Origin: RUG11237 sp050874665
GTDB taxonomy: Bacteria > Bacillota > Clostridia > Lachnospirales > Lachnospiraceae
Assembly: GCA_050874665.1 (NCBI GenBank)
Contig: JBNMLC010000011.1
Location: 1 to 64,000 of the forward strand
Reading direction: 5' to 3'
Length of the DNA stretch: 64,000 nucleotides
Below are positions 17,897 through 26,770 of the stretch, one piece after another. The position numbers were made by a program, and so were the translations under genes. The notes beneath the pieces were generated by a model. It did not search any database. It was given only the letters and a program-made list of their open reading frames with translations, and was not told the DNA's origin. The first letter of the stretch is position 1. Each line of letters opens with the position of its first letter.

Positions 17897-18823
17897 ATGA
17901 AAAAATTTGTTGCATCATTATTAATTGGAACTATGGTATTTTCATTAGCAGCGTGTGGAACTGGTACATCTGGCTCCGATACCACAAAGGAGGCCGTAGA
18001 AGAAACCACAGAAGATAATACTACAGAGAAGAAAAGCACTGAAACTACTGAAACTACAGAAGAAACAGCAGATTATACGGTAGGCGACAAAATAAAAGAA
18101 ATTCAGGACAAAGGTGTCCTTGTGGTAGGCTGCGATGCTTCCTATGCACCTTATTCTTTTGTAGATGTTACAACAGGAAATCAGGATCCGGTGGGTATTG
18201 ATATTGAAATAGCAAAAGTACTGGCAGATAGGTTAGGAGTGGAATTAAAACTGGAGCCGATGGTTTTTAATGCAGTGCTTTCTGCTTTGGCAACAGATAA
18301 ATTGGATGTGGTAATTGATGGTGTTACGCCAAGTGATGAGCAGCGCGAAACTGTAGATTTTTCCAATGCGTATATGACTTGTGAAGAAGGAATTGTTATT
18401 AAACAGGAAAATGCGGATAAATACAAGAGCTGCGAGGATTTTGCAGGAACTACAGTGGCAGCAAATATTGGCTCTAGTGAAGAACGTTTCGTTCAGGAAT
18501 GTCTGCCAGGAGCAACAGTGCTTTCTTTAGACAAAATTCCAAGTTCCATGCTGGAGTTACAGGCAGGCAATGTGGCAGGTGTGTGTATGGAGAAAACAGT
18601 CGGACAGCAGTATGTAGATGCTTATGATAATCTTACATGGAGTGATGCGTCTGATGTTTCTTACGACAGTATCAAGGCAATCGCAGTAAACAAAGGAAAT
18701 GATGATTTACTTGGGCTGATCAACACTATAATTGAGGAATGTCAGAGCAATGGAAAAATTGACGAATGGCTGGCAACTTACAGCAAACAGGCTGCTGAAA
18801 TGAATAAAGCAAATGCAGAATAA
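17897..18823 (+). CDS. Solute-binding lipoprotein of the ABC transporter
   Basis: 308 residues. Signal peptide with lipobox LAAC, acylated Cys20, then a Thr/Glu-rich linker and a family 3 solute-binding domain (GVLVVGCDASYAPYSF; GIDIEIAKVLADRLGVELKL; DFAGTTVAANIGSS). It captures solute outside the membrane for the permease and ATPase of the same locus. The start at 17897 is preferred to ATG 17882 because GGAGG (17884-17888) lies 8 nt before it. Family 3 proteins bind polar amino acids and similar small molecules; context points to allantoin or a breakdown product. First gene of the rightward operon. Confidence 0.93.
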   Translation: MKKFVASLLIGTMVFSLAACGTGTSGSDTTKEAVEETTEDNTTEKKSTETTETTEETADYTVGDKIKEIQDKGVLVVGCDASYAPYSFVDVTTGNQDPVGIDIEIAKVLADRLGVELKLEPMVFNAVLSALATDKLDVVIDGVTPSDEQRETVDFSNAYMTCEEGIVIKQENADKYKSCEDFAGTTVAANIGSSEERFVQECLPGATVLSLDKIPSSMLELQAGNVAGVCMEKTVGQQYVDAYDNLTWSDASDVSYDSIKAIAVNKGNDDLLGLINTIIEECQSNGKIDEWLATYSKQAAEMNKANAE

Positions 18824-18865
18824 CAGATAAAGAAAATAAAAAAATCATTTGAGAGAAGGGATTGT

Positions 18866-20344
18866 ATGCTGTTATTAAAAAATGCAGATATTTTAACAAT
18901 GCGTAGAAAAGGTGAGTACCTAAAAGGTCAGGATGTGCTGATTAAAGAAGGAAAGATAGTAGCCATAATGAAAGGCATATCAGAGGAAGGAAAAAAGGTC
19001 ATAGATTGTTCTGAAAAGTTATTGATACCAGGAATGATAAATGCACACCTTCATTCTGATGAAAATTTTTTCAAAGGAATGTTTGACAATATGCCTTTGG
19101 AAATATGGATGTTGTATAGCTGTCCGCCTCTTGCCTACGGTCCCTTTTCCTCAGAGATGATATATTTAAGGACAATGCTTGGAGCATTAGAAATGGTGAA
19201 ACATGGAGTGACCTGTGTGCAGGATGACGTGTCAGAGTGCCCACAGGGAACCGTGGAAGGTTACAGTGCAGTTTTTCAGGCATATACGGACATGGGAATT
19301 AAGGCAAATGTAGGTCTTAATATAGGAGATAGGAAATATATAGATAAGATTCCTTATATCAGGGAAGTATTTCCAGAGGAGTTAATACAAAAGTTGAATG
19401 CACAGCCAGAGAGGGAACAGAATCTTGCATTATATCGGGAAATCATAAAATTATGGAATGGCAAAGCCGGACATAAAGTGGTAGTGTCTACTTCAGCACC
19501 GCAACGGTGCAGTGACGAGTATCTGTTACAGGCAAAGGGACTTGCAGAAGAATATGATCTTCCTATGCACACCCATATCTTAGAGTCTAGAATACAGTAC
19601 TGTACAGGGGCTGAGTTTTATGGAGAATCTATTGTAAAACATGCAAACAGGATAGGATTTTTGTCAGAACGCCTTTCGGTGATTCATGGCGTGTGGATGG
19701 ATGAAGAGGACATGAAACTGCTGAGTGAAGCAAATGCCACACTTATTTGCAATCCGGTTAGCAATTTAAAGCTGGGAAGCGGAATCATGAATCTTCTTAA
19801 AATGAAAGAAAATGGTGTAAATGTGGTTTTAGGAACAGACGGAATGAGTAGCAATGACGGACAGAATATGTTTGAAGCTATGAAATATGCCGGACTTTTG
19901 CAAAAAGTTACTGATCCGGATTACCGTCGGTGGCAAGACAGTTACAGCTTATTAGAAATGGTATATACCAATGCATCTAAAAGTTTAATGAGAAGTAAAG
20001 AAGTAGGAACAATAGAAATGGGAAAAGCGGCGGACATAGTAATCATGGATAAATCAAATGTTAACTTTATTCCGCAAAACAACTTAGAGAACCATTTGGT
20101 TTATTGCGAAAATGGAGAATCTGTGGAAACGGTTTTATGCAATGGTAAAAAAATCTATGAAAAAGGAAACATTCTCACCGTAGATGAAAAGGACATACTA
20201 AGGAAAATCAATGCTAAACAAGAGGAATTCAGAGAAAAGTTTGAAAGAACAGTAAAAGAAAATAAAGCATTAGAAAAATATCTGAAAATTATATATGACA
20301 GATGTGCAAAAGAAATGGATGGGATGCTATGCAATCTATTTTGA
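18866..20344 (+). CDS. TRZ/ATZ-type metal-dependent amidohydrolase (paralog 1)
   Basis: 492 residues with the (beta/alpha)8 amidohydrolase layout: beta-sandwich ends, HxH at H61/H63 (NAHLHSDEN), histidines in MHTHILES and VIHGVW, and the metal aspartate in LGTDGMSSND. The family deaminates or dechlorinates nitrogen heterocycles (guanine deaminase, 8-oxoguanine deaminase, atrazine enzymes, SsnA). It is closely related throughout to the gene at 21137-22639, from which a racemase gene separates it. The substrate is not determinable here; a purine, imidazole or hydantoin ring feeding the allantoin route is plausible. AAGG precedes ATG 18866. Confidence 0.88.
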   Translation: MLLLKNADILTMRRKGEYLKGQDVLIKEGKIVAIMKGISEEGKKVIDCSEKLLIPGMINAHLHSDENFFKGMFDNMPLEIWMLYSCPPLAYGPFSSEMIYLRTMLGALEMVKHGVTCVQDDVSECPQGTVEGYSAVFQAYTDMGIKANVGLNIGDRKYIDKIPYIREVFPEELIQKLNAQPEREQNLALYREIIKLWNGKAGHKVVVSTSAPQRCSDEYLLQAKGLAEEYDLPMHTHILESRIQYCTGAEFYGESIVKHANRIGFLSERLSVIHGVWMDEEDMKLLSEANATLICNPVSNLKLGSGIMNLLKMKENGVNVVLGTDGMSSNDGQNMFEAMKYAGLLQKVTDPDYRRWQDSYSLLEMVYTNASKSLMRSKEVGTIEMGKAADIVIMDKSNVNFIPQNNLENHLVYCENGESVETVLCNGKKIYEKGNILTVDEKDILRKINAKQEEFREKFERTVKENKALEKYLKIIYDRCAKEMDGMLCNLF

Positions 20345-21096
20345 ACAGAAAAAAAAAGAAGTTTATGGTAATTAATCCCAATACAGGGAAAGCGATGACA
20401 AATCAGATAGAAGAAAGTCTGCAAGGGCTTTTGACGGAGGAGGTAGAGTTAGAGGTCGTAACTAATATAGCGGGCCCAGTGTCCATTGAAGGACATATAG
20501 ATGAAGTACTCAGTTCTTATTATATTTTAAAGATGATAGCACAAAAGCAGGAAGAATGTGATGGATATCTGATTGCCTGTTTCAGCAATCACCCGTCCAT
20601 AGCTATGCTTCGAGAACTGACTGGTAAACCAGTAGTGGGAATTGCAGAAGCTGCATGTCACATGGCAGCAATGATAGGAAATAAATTTGGCATTGTAACC
20701 ACCTCCCATAAATGGGTGCCAATGTTGCAGGAAGCAGTTGAGTGTTTTGGCATGAGAGATAAATGTGCAGGGGTTTGGAGTACCGGTTTGAGTGTGGATG
20801 AACTTCATCAACACTCCAGAGAGCAAGTGGAGGATGCAATTCTCAATACGGGAAAGCAGGCGCTATCCTATGGAGCAGAGGCAATATGTTTGGGTTGCGC
20901 CGGTATGAGCGGATTGCAAGAACGAATAGAGAAAGAACTTAAGGTGCCGGTAGTGGATTCATGTAAAGCAGGATTGATGATGTTGTATTCACTTTGTAAT
21001 CTGAATCTGCAGACAAGTTGTTTGTGTACTTATGCACCCAACCTTCCAAGAGAAACAATGAATTTAGAAAACAATATAAAAAAATTCTACTGTTGA
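20329..21096 (+). CDS. Asp/Glu/hydantoin racemase family, candidate allantoin racemase
   Basis: 255 residues with both catalytic cysteines of the family: C84 in LIACFSNH and C190 in ICLGCAGMSG; VINPNTG near the N-terminus is the usual first strand. Relatives racemise hydantoins, and HpxA of Klebsiella racemises allantoin; allantoinases are often stereospecific, so such an enzyme fits beside allantoinase. The start is uncertain: ATG 20302, 20329 (chosen) or 20362 all are in frame and the first two overlap the end of the preceding gene, implying translational coupling. Confidence 0.82.
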   Translation: MQSILNRKKKKFMVINPNTGKAMTNQIEESLQGLLTEEVELEVVTNIAGPVSIEGHIDEVLSSYYILKMIAQKQEECDGYLIACFSNHPSIAMLRELTGKPVVGIAEAACHMAAMIGNKFGIVTTSHKWVPMLQEAVECFGMRDKCAGVWSTGLSVDELHQHSREQVEDAILNTGKQALSYGAEAICLGCAGMSGLQERIEKELKVPVVDSCKAGLMMLYSLCNLNLQTSCLCTYAPNLPRETMNLENNIKKFYC

Positions 21097-21136
21097 TAGA
21101 GATAGAAATAAAAATGATAGAAAGCTGGGATTAATA

Positions 21137-22639
21137 ATGAAAATATTAATAAAAGGCGGGACAGTGCTTTTAGGAGAGGAGTATCTGCCAAAGGAGGCAG
21201 ACATTTATATTGAGGACAATAATATAGTAGAAATTGGAAAAAATTTAGAAAAAGAAGCAAATGAGGTGATTGATGCAAGAGAGCAGCTGATTATTCCAGG
21301 GCTGGTAAATGCACATTTACATTCAGATGAAAATCTGTTCAAGGCACAGTTTGACAATCTTCCATTAGAGCTTTGGATGCTTTATACATATCCTACATTG
21401 ATGTATGGCCCTTTTTCTAAGCGTTTAATCTACTTAAGAACAATGCTTGGAGCAATAGAAATGGTGAAACATGGCGTCACACTGGTTCAGGATGACGTGT
21501 CGGAGTATCCTAAGGCATCGTTAGAAGGCACTGATGCAGTAATGGAGGCCTATTCAGATATAGGAATGAGAGCCAGTGTTACCACAAACTTGTGTGATAA
21601 GCAATGGAAGGACAAATTACCTTATATTGCAGATATGCTTCCTCAGGATATCAAAGATGCATATCCGCCAGCGGCGAACAAAGAAGAAATGTATGACTTA
21701 ATTGAGAAAATGGTAGAGAAGTGGCATAAACCGGGCGGAATGACCAATGTAGTATTAGCACCAGTAGCACCTCAGCGCTGCACCGATGAATTTTTTCAGG
21801 GAATGCACAGATTAGGAGAGAAATATGATCTTCCGGTACATACACATGTGCTGGAAACCAAAATGCAGCAGGTAACCGGAACAGAATTTTATCAAAGCTC
21901 GCTCATTGAGCATATGGATAAGATTGGTGTGTTGTCTGAACGGACAACCATTGTACATTCCGTATGGCTTACAGATCATGATATTGAGCTGATTGCAAAA
22001 GCGGGGGCAAGTATTGTACATAATCCGGCAAGTAATTTAAAGCTTGGAAGCGGAATTATGCCCTATGCAAAGATAAAGGAGGCGGGTATTAATATTGCAC
22101 TGGGCTCTGATGGAATGAGTAGCAATGATAATCAAAGTATTTTCGAAGCAATGAAGCTGTGTGCCTTACTGCACAAAGTAACAACTCCGGATTATTCAAA
22201 ATGGCCGGAGGCTTCTGATGTATTAAAGGCTGCAACCTTGGGAGGTGCAAAAAGCACCAGAAGAAATAATCACGTAGGAGTAATTGCAGAAAACATGCGT
22301 GCAGATCTAGTTTTTCTTGATATGAATTCAACAGCATTTACTCCTCGAAATGACTTAATAAAGCATCTGGTTTATTGTGAAAACGGCAGCTCTATTGTGA
22401 GAGTAATGATCAATGGTAAAACGGTTGTGAAAGACAAAGAGATTCTTACTGTGAACGAAAAAGCATTACTCAGGGAACTAAATGGTATGATGGAAGAATT
22501 TAAGAAGGAATATGTGAAAACAAAAGAGTGGGCAGATAAATTATTCCCTTATGTGGATCAGGTATATTGGAAATCTTATGCACAGGCTACTGGAATCAAC
22601 CGATTAGCAGGAAACGAAATAAGATGGCTTAATATATAA
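21137..22639 (+). CDS. TRZ/ATZ-type metal-dependent amidohydrolase (paralog 2)
   Basis: 500 residues, the sister of the protein at 18866-20344. HxH is H60/H62 (NAHLHSDEN); the other ligands are in VHTHVLET, IVHSVW and LGSDGMSSND. Shared blocks such as LRTMLGA, EMVKHGVT and NLKLGSGIM show a duplication, with divergence in the substrate-facing loops (YSCPPLAYGP against YTYPTLMYGP). Two copies retained in one operon suggest two related substrates or a two-step conversion. A homing-in on guanine, 8-oxoguanine or creatinine-like rings is guesswork. The ribosome site before ATG 21137 is weak. Confidence 0.88.
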   Translation: MKILIKGGTVLLGEEYLPKEADIYIEDNNIVEIGKNLEKEANEVIDAREQLIIPGLVNAHLHSDENLFKAQFDNLPLELWMLYTYPTLMYGPFSKRLIYLRTMLGAIEMVKHGVTLVQDDVSEYPKASLEGTDAVMEAYSDIGMRASVTTNLCDKQWKDKLPYIADMLPQDIKDAYPPAANKEEMYDLIEKMVEKWHKPGGMTNVVLAPVAPQRCTDEFFQGMHRLGEKYDLPVHTHVLETKMQQVTGTEFYQSSLIEHMDKIGVLSERTTIVHSVWLTDHDIELIAKAGASIVHNPASNLKLGSGIMPYAKIKEAGINIALGSDGMSSNDNQSIFEAMKLCALLHKVTTPDYSKWPEASDVLKAATLGGAKSTRRNNHVGVIAENMRADLVFLDMNSTAFTPRNDLIKHLVYCENGSSIVRVMINGKTVVKDKEILTVNEKALLRELNGMMEEFKKEYVKTKEWADKLFPYVDQVYWKSYAQATGINRLAGNEIRWLNI

Positions 22640-22650
22640 AGGAAAGGAAA

Positions 22651-23352
22651 ATGTCTATGGCTTCTATTTTTAAAATAATCGTAAATTATAAACATTATCT
22701 TATTTTAGGTACTAAGGTCACCGTTGTGGTATCTTTACTGGCAAGCCTGCTGGGACTTGTCTGTGGTGTTCTGATGGCTTTGATGAAGAAATGTAAGATT
22801 AGACCCTTAAGATGGATTGCTAACTTTTATGTGGAAGTAGTAAGAGGTACGCCTGTGCTCGTTCAGATTTCCATGGTTTACTATGGACTGCCAATGATAG
22901 GTGTGAGTTTTCCAAATATGGAAATCGGAGGGGTTACCTTTGATAGACTGTTTGCGGGAATATTGGCACTTGCCATTAACAGTACGGCATATATTTGTGA
23001 AATTGTCAGAGGCGGTATAGAATCTGTGGACAGTGGTCAGAAAGAGGCAGCACAGGCACTTGGATTCAGCAATACAAATATAATGAAGCTGATTATACTT
23101 CCGCAGGCATTAAGAAATGTACTTCCTACACTGGGAAATGAATTTGTCAGCATGGTAAAACAGTCATCACAGGTATCCATTATGGGATTGGCAGATTTAA
23201 TGTATGCAGCAGATATTATCCGTGGCAACACATACAGACCATTTATGCCGTTGGTTATTGTAGCGGTTATTTATCTGGTTCTGACTATTTCTCTATCTTA
23301 TATCTTTAAAGGTATTGAAAGGCTGACTTGCAAGGGGAGGAAAGCAATATGA
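22651..23352 (+). CDS. Amino-acid-type ABC transporter permease
   Basis: 233 residues, HisM/GlnP family with about five membrane spans. The cytoplasmic coupling loop EAAQALGFSNTNIMK and the downstream LPQALRNVLPTLGNE are the typical EAA motif that contacts the ATPase. Only one permease gene is present, so it probably forms a homodimer with the ATPase of 16890-17633. AAAGGAAA lies immediately upstream; ATG 22651 or 22657 are both possible starts. Its stop overlaps the allantoinase start (ATGA), tying transport to catabolism. Confidence 0.93.
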   Translation: MSMASIFKIIVNYKHYLILGTKVTVVVSLLASLLGLVCGVLMALMKKCKIRPLRWIANFYVEVVRGTPVLVQISMVYYGLPMIGVSFPNMEIGGVTFDRLFAGILALAINSTAYICEIVRGGIESVDSGQKEAAQALGFSNTNIMKLIILPQALRNVLPTLGNEFVSMVKQSSQVSIMGLADLMYAADIIRGNTYRPFMPLVIVAVIYLVLTISLSYIFKGIERLTCKGRKAI

Positions 23353-24701
23353 AATATGACTCCATTATAAAAAATGGTCAAATCGTTACAGAGGATTTGA
23401 CATGGAAAGGGAACATAGGAATTAAAAACGGAAAGATTGCGGCTATAACTATACAAGAATTGGAATTAGAAGAAGCAGATGAAATTATAGATGCTTCTGG
23501 TAAATATGTAATGGCAGGCGTATTGGATGCCCATGTGCATTTTAACGACCCTGGACGAAGTCATTGGGAGGACTGGCGGTGCGGTACTCAGGCGGCTGCA
23601 TTTGGAGGTACCACATGTGTGGCAGATATGCCCATTAATAGTATTCCGGCACTGACCGATGAAAAGGCTTTTGAAGAAAAGTTGGCACAGGCAAAAGAAA
23701 AAGCCAACATTGATTATATTTTCTGGGGCGGTCTTGTAGATGACAATTTATCCGAGCTTGCCGGAATGCACAACAAAGGCGTTGTGGGTTTTAAGGCATT
23801 TATGAGTAACAGTGGAGTGGAATTTACGACTGCTAATGATGCAATTTTATATGAAGGCTTAAAGTATACGGCGGGTACAAACCAATTTATTGGAGTTCAT
23901 GAAGAAAATGATATGGTAACAGCATATTATGCAAGGAAAATGCAGGAATCAGGAAGAACCGATCCCCTATCCTGGGTAGAGGCACGACCAAAAGTGCAGG
24001 AATTGGAGGCGATAAAAAGATTTCTTTTCTGGGTAGAAAAGTCAGGAGGAAACGGACATCTTTGTCACGTATCAGTTCCGGAGGCATTTGACGAAATTGC
24101 ACAGGCAAAAGGAAAGGGTGTTTCTGTTACCGCAGAGCTGTGTGCGCATTATCTTTGGTTTACCCAAAATGAATTTATGGAAAAAGGTCCTTTGTTAAAA
24201 TGTGCGCCACCTTTGCGGGAAGAAGAATGCAAGGACAGGCTTTGGCAGAAGGTGTTAGAAGGGAAGGTAGATATGATTACTTCTGATCATTCTCCATGTA
24301 CAGAAGAAGAAAAGGAAAGGGGAAGAAATAACATATGGAAAGCCTGGGGCGGTGTCGCAGGAGTACAAAATATTGTCCATGTACTTTTAACAGAAGGTGT
24401 ACACAAGAGAGGAATGAGCTTAAATCTTATGACAAAGTTGTTGTCAGCTAATCCGGCAAAAAGATTTGGTATATATGGGAAAAAGGGTGTGATTGCACCC
24501 GGAGCAGATGCGGATCTAATGATTATTGATCTAAACAGAAAATGGACATTCCAGAGCAGTGATATATATACAAAATGTAAAATATCCCCATATTTGGGAG
24601 AATCTTTTGAGGGAAAAGTAGAGCGGACTATTGTGAGAGGAAGGACTGTCTTTCATGGGAAAGTCATTCCGGCGGACGGCTATGGAAAATATGTTTTTTA
24701 G
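23349..24701 (+). CDS. allB: Allantoinase
   Basis: 450 residues of the cyclic amidohydrolase family. H62 and H64 (DAHVHFNDPGR), the carbamylated lysine K149 (VVGFKAFMS), histidines in GVHEEND and LCHVSVPEA and the aspartate in ITSDHSPC make up the binuclear metal site. EDWRCGTQAAAFGGTT is typical of allantoinase rather than dihydroorotase or dihydropyrimidinase. It opens the ring of allantoin to allantoate. ATG 23349 has AAGGGGAGG 8 nt upstream and overlaps the permease stop. The neighbouring allantoate and ureidoglycine enzymes support the call. Confidence 0.93.
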   Translation: MKYDSIIKNGQIVTEDLTWKGNIGIKNGKIAAITIQELELEEADEIIDASGKYVMAGVLDAHVHFNDPGRSHWEDWRCGTQAAAFGGTTCVADMPINSIPALTDEKAFEEKLAQAKEKANIDYIFWGGLVDDNLSELAGMHNKGVVGFKAFMSNSGVEFTTANDAILYEGLKYTAGTNQFIGVHEENDMVTAYYARKMQESGRTDPLSWVEARPKVQELEAIKRFLFWVEKSGGNGHLCHVSVPEAFDEIAQAKGKGVSVTAELCAHYLWFTQNEFMEKGPLLKCAPPLREEECKDRLWQKVLEGKVDMITSDHSPCTEEEKERGRNNIWKAWGGVAGVQNIVHVLLTEGVHKRGMSLNLMTKLLSANPAKRFGIYGKKGVIAPGADADLMIIDLNRKWTFQSSDIYTKCKISPYLGESFEGKVERTIVRGRTVFHGKVIPADGYGKYVF

Positions 24702-24768
24702 ATTACATAAAGCCTGCCTGTGTTACAAGGTCTGAAAAAGGATACAGCCTGTGGAAAGGAGGGAACGT

Positions 24769-25986
24769 ATGAATAAAATTGCAAAAGATATTGAGGAGCA
24801 GATAACAAAATTATCAACGTTTTCAAAACCGGAAAGTTTGGGAACTACAAGGCTGCCTTTTACTCATGAAGCAAAGGATGCAGCGGAATATATCATGGAA
24901 TTGATGAAAGAAGCAGGGCTTACGGTGCGCACTGATGAGTCAGGAGCTGTGATTGGTCGGAAGGAAGGCAGGAGAAAAGAGACTTATATCATAGGTTCTC
25001 ATTACGATACGGTAGAAAACGGAGGAAACTATGACGGTATTGCCGGAATTTTGTGTGGAATCCAAATAGCAAAGTTGTTGATGGATTGCAAGGACATGGA
25101 GTATTCCTTAGAAATTATAGCCACCAATGATGAAGAAGGGGTCAGATTTTCCGGAGGCTTTTTTTCCAGTAAGGCGATGCTTGGACAGTGGACAGTGGAG
25201 GAATTGAAGGAACAAAAGGATAAAAATTCTGTGAGTATCTATGATGCTATGAAAAAATATGGCTTGCATCCGGAACAAATAGGAAATGCCAAAAGAAACT
25301 TATCAGATATTAAAGGGTTTTTGGAAATACATATAGAACAAGGGCCGGTGTTAGAGGCGAACCATCGGGACTTGGGAATTGTCAGAACAATTGTAGGAAT
25401 GGAGCGTAGAATGATTACGGTGTATGGTAGAGCAGACCATGCAGGCACCACACCTATGAATATGCGCAGAGATGCAGTAGAGATGGCTGCAAAAGTAATC
25501 GCAAGGATTGGAGATTGTGCTAGAAAGTATTCGGAAACAGTAGCTACCGTGGGATATATAAATGTAATGCCAAATACGGTAAATACCATAGCTGATAAAG
25601 TGGAATTTAGTTTAGATGTGCGCAGTCCGGTAAAGAAAAATATAGAAGATGTAATGTTTGAAATTCAAAATATATTATCTAGAAATACAGTATTTGCAGT
25701 TCAGAAAACTTTGTCTGTAGAGCCGGTGGAGATGAATACAAGGTTTCGGCAAATGCTGACCAATGCAGCACAAGAAAACGAATATTCCTGGCAGGAAATC
25801 AACAGTGGAGCCGGGCACGATAGCCTGCCGATAGGCAGGGAGATTCCTACAGCAATGCTTTTTGTACCAAGTATAGGTGGAAGAAGTCATTGTCCTGAGG
25901 AATATACAGAACCAGAATCATTAGAAAAAGCAGTAATAGTAATGTTTCAAGTAATCAAAGAATTGTTAGGATGCAAGGAGGAATGA
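24769..25986 (+). CDS. allC: Allantoate amidohydrolase (M20 family)
   Basis: 405 residues. Metal ligands: H78 (GSHYDTV), D89 (GNYDGIAG), Glu in NDEEGVRF, His in EIHIEQGPVLE and His near the C-terminus in GGRSHCPEEYT. This is the amidase/hydantoinase/carbamoylase subgroup; by position it should release ammonia and carbon dioxide from allantoate to give ureidoglycine. An N-carbamoyl-L-amino-acid hydrolase cannot be excluded from sequence alone, but AllE directly downstream (3-nt gap) favours allantoate. ATG 24769 is chosen over GTG 24751 because AAAGGAGGG lies 5 nt before it. Confidence 0.85.
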   Translation: MNKIAKDIEEQITKLSTFSKPESLGTTRLPFTHEAKDAAEYIMELMKEAGLTVRTDESGAVIGRKEGRRKETYIIGSHYDTVENGGNYDGIAGILCGIQIAKLLMDCKDMEYSLEIIATNDEEGVRFSGGFFSSKAMLGQWTVEELKEQKDKNSVSIYDAMKKYGLHPEQIGNAKRNLSDIKGFLEIHIEQGPVLEANHRDLGIVRTIVGMERRMITVYGRADHAGTTPMNMRRDAVEMAAKVIARIGDCARKYSETVATVGYINVMPNTVNTIADKVEFSLDVRSPVKKNIEDVMFEIQNILSRNTVFAVQKTLSVEPVEMNTRFRQMLTNAAQENEYSWQEINSGAGHDSLPIGREIPTAMLFVPSIGGRSHCPEEYTEPESLEKAVIVMFQVIKELLGCKEE

Positions 25987-25989
25987 AAA

Positions 25990-26754
25990 ATGGGATACCC
26001 AAAAGATTTATTGTCAACGAGAGCAGTAGTAAAACCGGGATTATGGGCAGTAATTCCTAAGGAGGGACTGGTAAATAATGTGATTCCTGGAATCAAAGGC
26101 TGCAAGGTAAGTATTGTGGCATCTCCTAAAATGGGAGCAAGCTTTGTACAGTATATTATAGAGGCGGATAAAAACGGAGGAACTACGGAATTATTTGGAA
26201 GTGAACAGAATATTGAAAGCTTTATCTATGTAGTGACAGGAGAAGTGGATATTACCGTAGAAGGCAAACAATATAATATGAAAAACGGAGGCTATGCATT
26301 TGCACCAGCAGGAGTAGGATTAGAATTTAGTACCAAAAGTAATCATGCAAAAATTTTACTTTATAAACAGGTTTTCATTCCTTATAAGGATAAAAAACCT
26401 TATGTGGTGACAGGAAATATTGAGGAAGTACCTTTTCGAATCTATGATGAAATGAGCAATGTTCATATCAAAGATTTTCTGCCTGTTGATGATCTTGCTT
26501 TTGATATGAACATGCATATTTTGTCGTTTGAACCGGGAGGTTGTCATCCTTTTGTGGAAACTCATGTGCAGGAGCATGGTGCTTATATCCTGAACGGTGA
26601 AGGTATGTATCTGATGGACGATACGTGGCTTGGAATTAAGAAGGAAGACTTTATGTGGTTCGGCCCCTATTGTCCTCAATGTGCATATGGAGTAGGAACG
26701 GAACCCTTTGCATATATTTACTCAAAGGATTGTAATAGGGATGTTACATTGTAA
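25990..26754 (+). CDS. allE: (S)-ureidoglycine aminohydrolase
   Basis: 254 residues forming a two-cupin protein. The C-terminal cupin holds the manganese-site residues in GGCHPFVETHVQEHGAY; the N-terminal one is SFIYVVTGEVDITV. AllE releases ammonia from (S)-ureidoglycine to give (S)-ureidoglycolate and is specific to the allantoin pathway, so it is the strongest single marker of what this operon does. The gap from the preceding gene is 3 nt, with AAGGAGG inside the end of that gene. Confidence 0.92.
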   Translation: MGYPKDLLSTRAVVKPGLWAVIPKEGLVNNVIPGIKGCKVSIVASPKMGASFVQYIIEADKNGGTTELFGSEQNIESFIYVVTGEVDITVEGKQYNMKNGGYAFAPAGVGLEFSTKSNHAKILLYKQVFIPYKDKKPYVVTGNIEEVPFRIYDEMSNVHIKDFLPVDDLAFDMNMHILSFEPGGCHPFVETHVQEHGAYILNGEGMYLMDDTWLGIKKEDFMWFGPYCPQCAYGVGTEPFAYIYSKDCNRDVTL

Positions 26755-26770
26755 TGGAGGGAGGTATCAT

